Positions 30,724 to 36,802 of a DNA stretch of 36,802 nucleotides are shown here, piece after piece. The notes under the pieces are model-generated. The model saw only the letters and a program-made list of their open reading frames with translations, was not told the origin of the DNA and made no database searches. Numbering within the stretch: the stretch's first letter is position 1; each line of letters opens with the position of its first letter. The position numbers and the translations under genes are program-made. Source of the stretch: Anaerolineales bacterium (GTDB lineage Bacteria; Chloroflexota; Anaerolineae; Anaerolineales; UBA11579). The stretch is from assembly GCA_026129335.1 (NCBI GenBank), contig JAHCIH010000018.1, forward strand, positions 1 through 36,802, in the 5' to 3' direction.

Positions 30724-31731
30724 ATGAAACGAAAAGGCATCTTGTTGATTAATCTCGGTTCGCCGGACAGCCCGGAGCCCGAAGCCCTGCGCCCTTACCT
30801 GGACGAGTTCCTGATGGACGAGCGTGTGCTGGATTATCCCTATCCCATCCGGCGGGCGGCGGTGAGCCTGTTCATCCTGCCCAAGCGGCCGTACAGTTCG
30901 GCGGAGGCCTACAAAGCCATCTGGACGCCGGAGGGTTCGCCGCTGCTGGTCACCAGCCAACGGCTGCGCGCCGAGGTGGCGGCGCGCACGCGGCTGCCGG
31001 TGGCGCTGGGCATGCGCTACGGCAACCCGTCCATCGCCAGCGCGCTGCGCGAGCTGCTGGCCGCGGGCGTCGAGAGCATCTACGCCATCCCGTTGTATCC
31101 GCAGTTCGCCATGGCTACTGTGGAGACCTGCCTGGTGGAAACGCAGGAGCGGCTGAGCGCACTGGACGACAGCGTCGAACTGCACAGCCACCCACCCTTT
31201 TACGACGACCCGAACTACATCGCCGCGCTGGTGGAGAGCGCCAGGCCCTACGCCAGCGAATATGACCACCTGCTGTTCAGTTACCATGGCGTGCCGGAGC
31301 GCCACCTGCGCAAGAGCGACCCGACCGGCGGCCACTGCCTGAGCAGCCCGGACTGCTGCCAGCAGCCCTCGCCGGCGCACGCCAGCTGCTACCGCCACCA
31401 GTCGCTGGCCACCATGCAGGCGGTGGCCAGTGCGTTGGGGCTGGCCGTGGAGGACTACTCGGTGGGCTTCCAGTCGCGGCTGGGGCCGGAGGCCTGGCTG
31501 CGGCCCTTCACCACACACGAGCTCACCCGGCTGGCGCAGAATGGCGTGAAGCGCCTGGCGGTGATCTGCCCGGCCTTCGTGGCCGATTGCGTGGAGACGC
31601 TGGAAGAGATCGGCCTGCGCGGCAAGGAAGCCTTTCTGGAAGCCAGCGGCGAGGAGCTGGCGCTGGTGCCCTGCCTGAACACGGACGAGGCCTGGGTGGA
31701 GACGCTCGTGGGTTGGGTGCGGAATAGCTGA
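30724..31731 (+). CDS. hemH: Ferrochelatase (heme synthesis)
   Basis: A 335-aa enzyme that inserts ferrous iron into protoporphyrin IX or coproporphyrin III. LLINLGSPDSP opens the family fold; the catalytic His is H188 in FSYHGVPERH, and the conserved glutamate lies in CPAFVADCVETLEEI; GFQSRLGPEAWLRP is also typical. An internal cysteine group (C205, C211, C212, C222; GHCLSSPDCCQQPSPAHASC) could hold an Fe-S cluster, as known for some bacterial ferrochelatases. The ATG at 30724 was chosen because the protein then begins exactly as its relatives do; upstream in-frame codons run through the repeat element. No Shine-Dalgarno sequence is visible. Confidence 0.93.
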   Translation: MKRKGILLINLGSPDSPEPEALRPYLDEFLMDERVLDYPYPIRRAAVSLFILPKRPYSSAEAYKAIWTPEGSPLLVTSQRLRAEVAARTRLPVALGMRYGNPSIASALRELLAAGVESIYAIPLYPQFAMATVETCLVETQERLSALDDSVELHSHPPFYDDPNYIAALVESARPYASEYDHLLFSYHGVPERHLRKSDPTGGHCLSSPDCCQQPSPAHASCYRHQSLATMQAVASALGLAVEDYSVGFQSRLGPEAWLRPFTTHELTRLAQNGVKRLAVICPAFVADCVETLEEIGLRGKEAFLEASGEELALVPCLNTDEAWVETLVGWVRNS

Positions 31732-31783
31732 CAGTTGACGGTGGTCAGTTGACAGTAGGTGTCCCGGCATTCTGCTTTTTCGA

Positions 31784-31894
31784 CATTGCGAGGAGTACTT
31801 GCGTAGCAAGTGCGACGAAGCAATCTCGGTGTGCAAATTGACCTTCAGATTGCTTCGTCGCTGCCAGCGCTCGCGCTGGCTACTCCTCGCAATG
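31784..31894. repeat. Cruciform repeat element, copy 2
   Basis: 111 bp. Outer arms CATTGCGAGGAGTA (31784-31797) and TACTCCTCGCAATG (31881-31894) are perfect complements, as are inner arms GCGACGAAGCAATCT (31812-31826) and AGATTGCTTCGTCGC (31847-31861). Side hairpins are ACTTGC-GTA-GCAAGT (31797-31811) and GCCAGCGC-TC-GCGCTGGC (31863-31880). The 20-nt centre is unpaired. Confidence 0.85.
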
Positions 31895-31906
31895 CCGGAA
31901 GGTGTG

Positions 31907-32093
31907 GGGCGAGGCATGCCTCGCCCTACTACACAACTTAGCTATGCTCCCACAAATAGCACCAGTCGTTATAGGGATCCTTCGCTGCGCTCAGGATGAC
32001 GAGGCTGAATAGGGGCGGCTTGCAAGCCGCCCCTACGCGATGGTGACTTCGGGCGCAGCATCCCTTCGCTTCGCTCAGGACAAGGCTGCGCCC
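31907..32093. repeat. Palindrome cluster between hemH and ileS
   Basis: Three further palindromes: GGGCGAGGCATGCCTCGCCC (31907-31926, perfect 20 bp); a perfect 24-bp palindrome at 32011-32034 with half-site AGGGGCGGCTTG; and GGGCGCAGC / GCTGCGCCC (32051-32059 and 32085-32093). A CCTTCGCTnCGCTCAGGA motif occurs twice, near 31979 and near 32063. No gene is visible in 31732-32105. Confidence 0.75.
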
Positions 32094-32105
32094 CACACGA
32101 TACGG

Positions 32106-35100
32106 CTAGCTGCGCTCCACACCCAACAGCAACGTCTCGCCCTCCAGCTTGTGCTCCTCGCTGTAGGCGCCGGCGGGCGGCGCGGTATCGCTGAGCTGCT
32201 CGCTGAGCGTTTCAGCCTTGATGTAGTCGGCCCAGTCGGTCAGCACCGTGGCCAGGTCGCCACCAGCCTGGTAGCTGGTGTGGATGCGATCTTCGATGTT
32301 GAAGCCGGCCTTCTTGCGCATGTCCTGGATGCGGCGCACGATCTCACGCGCCGTGCCTTCGGCCTTGAGCTCCGGCGTCAGCGCGGTGTCCAGGCCAACG
32401 GTGACGCCTTTGTCGGCGGCCACGGCCAGGCCCTCAGCGGGCTGGCTGCTGACCAGCACTTCGTCAGCGGCCAGCTCGTGCGCTGCGCCGCCGACCTCCA
32501 ATTGCAAGATCTCGCCACGGTCGAGCTGGGCTTTGACCGCCGCCGGGTCCAGCGCGTCCAGCGCCTTGCGCAGCGCGGGAAAGTCGGCCCCAAAGCGCGG
32601 GCCGAGCTTGACGTTGTCCGGCTGCAGGCGATAGGTGACCAGTTCGCCGGCTTCCTTGACGAAGAGTAGCGCTTTGACGTTGAGTTCGTCTTTGACGATG
32701 TCAACCAGGTAGCCCGGCAGTTCTGTGGCCGCGCCGCCAGCATGCACACGCACCGCGGCCAGCGGCTGGCGCACCTTGAGATTCGCATTGCCGCGGGCGC
32801 TGAGGCCCAGGCTGGCGACCTGGCGGGCCAGGCCCATCTGGGCCACCAGGGCATCGTCTTGCGCGGCAGGGTCTGCTTGGGGCCAAAGAGTCATATGTAC
32901 GGAAGTGAACGCTTCGGGGTTCTGAGTGACCACCAGGTTCTGATAGATCTCTTCGGTCACAAAAGGCGTCAGCGGGGCGATGAGACGGACCAGCTTGACC
33001 AGCACATGATACAGCGTGGCATAAGCCATGCCTTTATCAGCATCCTGCTCGCTGCGCCAGAAGCGGCGGCGGCTGCGGCGCACGTACCAGTTGGTCAGGT
33101 CGTCAATCAGCGCCTCGACTGCCAGCGTGGTGGCGAAGGCGTCCCAGTCGTCCAGCGAACGGCTGACCTGGCTCACAGTCTGGTTGAGGCGGGCGAGAAT
33201 CCAGCGGTCGAGGGGATTCTCCGATTTGGGCGTGGGGCCTTCGGGGTGGTTCGGGTCGAAGTCGGCGGCCTCCGGCGTCCAGCCGTCCAGGCGGGCGTAG
33301 GTGGCGAAGAAACTGTAGACGTTCCACAGCGGGATGAGGAAGCGGCGGCGCACATCGTCGGCCTTGTTGTAGCCGAAGAGCAGGTTGTTCTCCGGCTTTT
33401 GGGCGCAGTACATCCAGCGCATCACATCCACGCCCATGATGTCGGCGGCTTGGCTGAACTCGATAGAGTTGCCCTTGCTCTTGTGCATCGACTCGCCCTG
33501 CTCATCCAGCAGCGTGCTGTAGCTGAACAGATTCTTGAACGGCGCGGTCTCGGCCACCACGGTGCCCATGGCCAGCATGCTGTAGAACCAGTTGCGGAAC
33601 TGGCCGGGGAAGCTCTCGCTGATCCAATCGGCGGGGAACCACTGCTGCCAGTATTCAGGCTCGCTGCGGTAGCGCAGAGTGCTCATGCTGACGATGCCGG
33701 CATCCAGCCAGGGGTTGCCTACATCTGGGATGCGGCTCATGCTGCCGCCGCACTCACAGGTGAGCTTGACGGCATCGATGTATGGGCGGTGCGGCGTGTG
33801 CCCGGCGAAGGTCTCGTAGCCGGCCACGGCGCGCTCGGCCAGCTCAGTCTTGCTGCCGACGACAGTGTGCTGGCTGCAGCCCTCGCACACCCAGATGGGC
33901 AGCGCCAGGCCCCAGTAGCGCTTCTTGCTGATCATCCAGTCGTGCATGTTGCGCAGCCAGTCCATCTCACGCGCGTGGCCGAACTCGGGCACCCAGCGGA
34001 TCTGGTCAACCACATCCATGATTTGATAGCGCAGGTTGTTGGCCTTCTCCTCAGCGGTCAGCTCCTCGCGGGGTTTGTCGAAGCTCTGGCCCATGCTGAT
34101 GAACCATTCGTCTACCACGCGCCAAACCAGCTCGGTCTTGCAACGCCAGCAGGTGGGATAACGGTGCGTATAGTCACTGGTGTGATAGAGGATGCCCTTG
34201 CGTTCCAATTCGTCCAGGATGGGCTGGCGGGCTTCGTTGACGTCTTTGCCCTCCAGCCAGCCGGCGGTGCCGGGCAGGAAGCGGCCCTCGTCGTCGATGC
34301 AGACGACGACAGGCAGCTGCTGCTCGCGGCCCAGGCGATAGTCGTCCGCGCCAGCGCCGGGGGCGATGTGCACGATGCCCGTGCCCTCGGCCTCACCGAC
34401 CTCATCCCAGAGGATGACGCGGTGCGCCTCAGCGGCGTTCTGGTTGATACCTTCTTTGATCTCGGCCACTTCAGTAAAGCCACCGACAACCTGGGCTGGG
34501 GGCAGGTCGTCGAAGGGGCCGTCGTAGGCCCAGCCTTCCATCTCGCGGCCCTGCAGCTCGGCGAGCAGTTCGTACTCGCCCTGCAGCATGCCCAGCGTGC
34601 CCTTCGAGAGGTAATACACCTGCTCGCCCTGGCGGACCTTGGCATAGGCCAGCTCCGGCCCCACGGCGGCGGCCACGTTGCTGGGCAGCGTCCACGGCGT
34701 GGTGGTCCAGATGAGCAGGCTCTCGTTCTCACGGCCGCGCAGCGGGAAGCGCAGTGTCACCGTGCGGTGGGTGACTTCTTTGTAGCCGTCGGACTCGATC
34801 TCGTGCTGGCTGATGCCGGTGGCGCAGCGCGGACACCAGGGCATCGAATCGGCGCCACGGTACAGCCAGCCCTTCTCCCAGCACTTCTTGAGGAAGGTCC
34901 AGATGATGTAGTTGTTCTCGTCGCTGAAGGTGAAATAGCTGCCGCCCAGCTCGGGCATGCCCAGGCGACCAGCGACCTGCTCCGCGGTGCCTTCGGCAAT
35001 GCCGGCCGGCCCTTCGTACTCGATGACCTGCCCCGGGTCGGCGGCCAACTGCTCGCCCAGCCAGCGCAGCTTGTCCGGCGAGTCCCACTCCATCCAGTAG

Positions 35101-35519
35101 CCCAGGCGGATGGACTGCTCGGTCTGTACCGCGGCGTAGCGCAGCACGCGCTCTTTGCAGCGCAGTACGAACTTGTCTAGGCCGTAGGCTTCGATGTCGC
35201 GCTTGCTGGCGAAGTTGAGCTCCTTTTCGACCTCGACCTCGACCCACAGGCCCTGGCAGTCGAAGCCCTGCTGGTAGCGCAGCTCTCGGCCCTGCATGGC
35301 GTAATAGCGGTTGTAGAGATCCTTATAGGTGCGGCCCCAGCCGTGGTGCACGCCCATCGGGTTGTTAGCGGTAATCGGGCCGTCGATGAAGCTCCACTTT
35401 TCGCCGCCCTGGCGCAGGGCGCGCAGCTTGGCCAGCGCCTGGGTCTCATCCCAGAATTTGAGGATGGAATGCTCTTGGGCAATGAAGTCGACTTTGTTAG
35501 GTACTTCGCCAAATGCCAT
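32106..35519 (-). CDS. ileS: Isoleucyl-tRNA synthetase, type 2 (eukaryote-like)
   Basis: A 1137-aa class I synthetase that charges tRNA-Ile. The HIGH-type motif is GVHHG (56-60) in PITANNPMGVHHGWGRTYKD, and the KMSKS-type motif is HKSKGN near residue 680 in GESMHKSKGNSIEFSQ. The editing domain includes WTTTPWTLPSN. Length and the PITANNPMGVHHGWGR segment point to the type-2 IleRS group, which in general tolerates mupirocin. The C-terminal domain (DMRKKAGFNIEDRI) is typical of this group. AAGGAG lies 7-9 nt upstream of the ATG at 35519. A T-box leader precedes it, so transcription should respond to uncharged tRNA-Ile. Confidence 0.97.
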   Translation of the reverse strand: MAFGEVPNKVDFIAQEHSILKFWDETQALAKLRALRQGGEKWSFIDGPITANNPMGVHHGWGRTYKDLYNRYYAMQGRELRYQQGFDCQGLWVEVEVEKELNFASKRDIEAYGLDKFVLRCKERVLRYAAVQTEQSIRLGYWMEWDSPDKLRWLGEQLAADPGQVIEYEGPAGIAEGTAEQVAGRLGMPELGGSYFTFSDENNYIIWTFLKKCWEKGWLYRGADSMPWCPRCATGISQHEIESDGYKEVTHRTVTLRFPLRGRENESLLIWTTTPWTLPSNVAAAVGPELAYAKVRQGEQVYYLSKGTLGMLQGEYELLAELQGREMEGWAYDGPFDDLPPAQVVGGFTEVAEIKEGINQNAAEAHRVILWDEVGEAEGTGIVHIAPGAGADDYRLGREQQLPVVVCIDDEGRFLPGTAGWLEGKDVNEARQPILDELERKGILYHTSDYTHRYPTCWRCKTELVWRVVDEWFISMGQSFDKPREELTAEEKANNLRYQIMDVVDQIRWVPEFGHAREMDWLRNMHDWMISKKRYWGLALPIWVCEGCSQHTVVGSKTELAERAVAGYETFAGHTPHRPYIDAVKLTCECGGSMSRIPDVGNPWLDAGIVSMSTLRYRSEPEYWQQWFPADWISESFPGQFRNWFYSMLAMGTVVAETAPFKNLFSYSTLLDEQGESMHKSKGNSIEFSQAADIMGVDVMRWMYCAQKPENNLLFGYNKADDVRRRFLIPLWNVYSFFATYARLDGWTPEAADFDPNHPEGPTPKSENPLDRWILARLNQTVSQVSRSLDDWDAFATTLAVEALIDDLTNWYVRRSRRRFWRSEQDADKGMAYATLYHVLVKLVRLIAPLTPFVTEEIYQNLVVTQNPEAFTSVHMTLWPQADPAAQDDALVAQMGLARQVASLGLSARGNANLKVRQPLAAVRVHAGGAATELPGYLVDIVKDELNVKALLFVKEAGELVTYRLQPDNVKLGPRFGADFPALRKALDALDPAAVKAQLDRGEILQLEVGGAAHELAADEVLVSSQPAEGLAVAADKGVTVGLDTALTPELKAEGTAREIVRRIQDMRKKAGFNIEDRIHTSYQAGGDLATVLTDWADYIKAETLSEQLSDTAPPAGAYSEEHKLEGETLLLGVERS

Positions 35520-35544
35520 GTTGTGTTGCTCCTTGTTTGGTTAA

Positions 35545-35822
35545 AGCAAAACTCTCGTCCTGCACACGGAATTGTCCGTGTGCAGGACGAGAGTTTTGCT
35601 CCCGCGGTACCACCTGCGTTCCACGCCGCACGGCGTAGCACTCTATCGGGGACTGGCATCCCCGCGCCCGGGTAACGGTGGGCGGTGCCGTATCGCTTAC
35701 TGGGCCGGATGGCCGTTCAGCTCTAGGCTCGGAAAGGATTTTCGGCCCGCTGGACTGCCCCGGCTCTCACTCTCCCAGGGTCGCTAGCCAGCCATGGCGG
35801 GCGTACTCGTTTTCGTCTCAGC
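35545..35822 (-). promoter_or_regulatory. T-box riboswitch leader of ileS
   Basis: On the minus strand the T-box core AGGTGGTACCGCGG lies at 35601-35615, preceded by an antiterminator-type stem (CTACGCCGTGCGGCGTGG). Immediately downstream is a terminator hairpin with a perfect 26-bp stem (35545-35570 and 35575-35600, left arm on the transcript beginning AGCAAAACTCTCGTCC). Stem I-like sequences fill the leader back to about 35822, and CATAAT at 35835-35840 (minus strand) is a possible -10. T-boxes read tRNA charging; tRNA-Ile is expected from the gene. I could not fix the specifier codon by eye. Confidence 0.9.
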
Positions 35823-35878
35823 CAGTACAAATTAATTATGCCACAAAAAGCGATCAGCAATCAGAAATACCGTCCCTG

Positions 35879-35884
35879 TATAAT
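35879..35884 (+). promoter_or_regulatory. -10 element (TATAAT) of small membrane protein gene
   Basis: Consensus TATAAT, 16 nt before the ATG at 35901; the expected -35 position shows no match. Confidence 0.5.
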
Positions 35885-35900
35885 CCTTGCAGGTGTCCTG

Positions 35901-36221
35901 ATGAAGATTTTCGAAAGATTGACGGACCTGCTGGCCACGCCGGGTGTGACCCGCTGGAATATTTTTTCGTATGCCTTCCTGGTGCCGGCGCTATTTGGCA
36001 TGCTGCTGGAAGATTGGTTTGGATACGAAGAGGGCGTTTCTAACCCGGTGACCTTGGCTTTCGTGAGCCTGTTCTTCTTTAGCCAGGCGCTGGTGCGCAT
36101 GTTCGACCGCAACAATCTGCTCTCCACAGGGGAAAGCCGTAGTCAGAAGTGGTGGACGATCTTCCTGTTCCTGGTGGTTGCAGCCGGGTTGGCTTACCGG
36201 GTTGCCTCGCAAGTCTTTTAG
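35901..36221 (+). CDS. Small membrane protein, unknown function
   Basis: A 106-aa protein with three hydrophobic segments: FSYAFLVPALFGMLLEDWFG (partly), TLAFVSLFFFSQALVRMF, and WWTIFLFLVVAAGLAYRVAS. Polar loops carry DRNNLLSTGESRSQK. I do not recognise a family. AGGTG 5 nt upstream supports the ATG at 35901; a longer frame upstream would cross the -10 box and is rejected. It diverges from ileS. Confidence 0.7.
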   Translation: MKIFERLTDLLATPGVTRWNIFSYAFLVPALFGMLLEDWFGYEEGVSNPVTLAFVSLFFFSQALVRMFDRNNLLSTGESRSQKWWTIFLFLVVAAGLAYRVASQVF

Positions 36222-36262
36222 CTTTCTGGTTTGTGCTTGTTGAGGATTTGTGGCCGGGGTGG

Positions 36263-36291
36263 TTTTTGTGCTGTTTGCGATTTTTGTGCTG
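36263..36291. repeat. Short direct repeat TTTTTGTGCTG
   Basis: An 11-bp unit at 36263-36273 and 36281-36291, with a weaker third copy near 36231, in a 211-bp gap (36222-36432) that holds nothing else recognisable apart from the next promoter. Confidence 0.5.
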
Positions 36292-36416
36292 CTAAGCCGG
36301 GCAAAGGGGCCCGCAACGAGGCGGCAGCCAACAGGTGGCCTGGTGGCAGCGAGCATGCGCTGATTAATGCCACGAAAACGCTCCGCTCTGGATAAAATTG
36401 GGAGTGGTGTCAAGGT

Positions 36417-36422
36417 TATAAT
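36417..36422 (+). promoter_or_regulatory. -10 element (TATAAT) of the TA-like pair
   Basis: Consensus -10, 10 nt before the ATG at 36433, implying a leader of only a few nucleotides. A -35 at standard spacing is not evident. Confidence 0.5.
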
Positions 36423-36432
36423 TCCATAACCG

Positions 36433-36711
36433 ATGCACTTTGAGAGGGTAGTTTTCCGTGTCCATGCACTGCAACGCATGTTTGAGCGAGCGGTTAGCTA
36501 CGATGATGTAATTCATGTGCTTAAGTTCGGTGAAGTAATTGAGGAGTATCCGGAAGATCATCCCCATCCAAGCCAACTCGTACTAGGCTGGCTGAACGAG
36601 CGCCCACTTCACGTTGTGGTGGCTACAGATGGGGCAGGAACTGTGATTGTTATTACTGTTTATGAACCAAAAGCCGACCGTTGGAACAATGAGTTCACAC
36701 GCCGGAGGTGA
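36433..36711 (+). CDS. DUF4258 family protein (toxin-like)
   Basis: A 92-aa protein with the DUF4258 pattern: an N-terminal HALQRMFERAVSYDDVIHVL helix pair, GEVIEEYPEDHPHPSQLVLG, then RPLHVVVATDGAGTVIVITV and YEPKADRW. DUF4258 proteins resemble RelE/BrnT-type RNases and are commonly paired with a YgiT-type zinc-finger antitoxin, which is what follows here 3 bp downstream. Ribonuclease activity is inferred from family and context. The gene appears to be read from a nearly leaderless transcript. Confidence 0.85.
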   Translation: MHFERVVFRVHALQRMFERAVSYDDVIHVLKFGEVIEEYPEDHPHPSQLVLGWLNERPLHVVVATDGAGTVIVITVYEPKADRWNNEFTRRR

Positions 36712-36714
36712 AAG

Positions 36715-36802
36715 ATGAAATGCGTAATCTGCAAACAGGCCGAGCTCGAAACAGGTCAAGCCACTGTAACTCTTGAACGCAAACGAGCAACGCTGGTGAT
36801 TA
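36715..36802 (+). CDS. YgiT-type zinc finger (MqsA-like antitoxin), N-terminal part
   Basis: The first 29 codons, cut by the window end. It opens MKCVICKQAELETGQATVTL, with the CxxC zinc pair and G-x-x-T-V-T-L strand of YgiT/MqsA N-terminal domains. GGAGG (36704-36708) stands 6 nt before the ATG. By family it would neutralise the DUF4258 protein and may carry a C-terminal HTH that represses the pair; that part is not visible. Confidence 0.8.
   Translation, partial: MKCVICKQAELETGQATVTLERKRATLVI

Noticed and set aside
32742..35180. Very long open frame (over 800 codons) on the plus strand opposite ileS
   Set aside because: It is the mirror of a well-supported synthetase in GC-rich DNA. Its translation is low-complexity Ala/Val/Gly/His with no domain, and it has no ribosome binding site.
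35545..35822. Assignment of a specific specifier codon in the T-box
   Set aside because: Several ATC/ATT triplets occur in the leader; stem I could not be folded reliably by eye.

Overview
The window is GC-rich, tightly packed bacterial DNA with short or overlapping gene junctions. The split glycine decarboxylase genes (gcvPA/gcvPB), a type-2 isoleucyl-tRNA synthetase behind a T-box leader, the LysM/M23 peptidase, many small zinc-ribbon proteins and a YukD-like ubiquitin-like operon together suggest the phylum Chloroflexota, probably class Anaerolineae. That placement is inferred from gene content, not from a phylogenetic marker search.

Layout. 1-3.4 kb (+): gcvPA, gcvPB and a DinB-fold protein, closed by a strong hairpin terminator. 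3.4-5.45 kb: a META-domain lipoprotein (-) and a divergent GT-C type membrane protein (+). 5.45-11.2 kb (all -): tpx, hsp20, lon, a REC-only response regulator and a PHP-AlbA_2 fusion. 11.4-18.05 kb (-): the main feature, a seven-gene ubiquitin-like conjugation operon. 18.27-20 kb (+): ptsI. 20.0-20.3 kb: tRNA-Arg(UCU) between arrays of small palindromes. 20.3-26.6 kb: GNAT acetyltransferase, an unrecognised two-gene pair, DUF2007, LysM/M23 peptidase, DUF192, a second response regulator, efp and a cysteine-rich small protein. 26.6-28.0 kb: an AT-rich zinc-ribbon/J-domain cassette that looks foreign. 28.1-31.7 kb (+): fabF, fabH, hemH. 31.7-32.1 kb: a cluster of palindromic repeats. 32.1-35.8 kb (-): ileS and its T-box leader. 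35.9-36.8 kb (+): a small membrane protein and the start of a DUF4258/YgiT-type toxin-antitoxin-like pair, cut by the window end.

The ubiquitin-like operon is transcribed from about 18.05 kb towards 11.55 kb. Its order is E1 (with an N-terminal GntR-type winged helix), membrane-anchored RING-like protein, E2 (with an N-terminal Ubl), free Ubl ending in Gly, JAB/MPN+ isopeptidase, membrane-anchored FHA protein, and secreted/membrane VWA protein, then a bidirectional terminator. Activation, conjugation, ligation and removal enzymes are all present with their key residues. A perfect 17-bp palindrome of the FadR/PdhR operator type lies 26 bp upstream of the E1 start, so the E1 may control its own operon. 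The Ubl occurs twice, once free and once fused to E2, with about 75% identity and an identical central block. The membrane segments on RING, FHA and VWA suggest that the pathway works at the inner membrane. Bacterial Ub-like operons are known from comparative genomics. This arrangement, and especially the E1-transcription factor fusion with its matching operator, is what I would follow up first.
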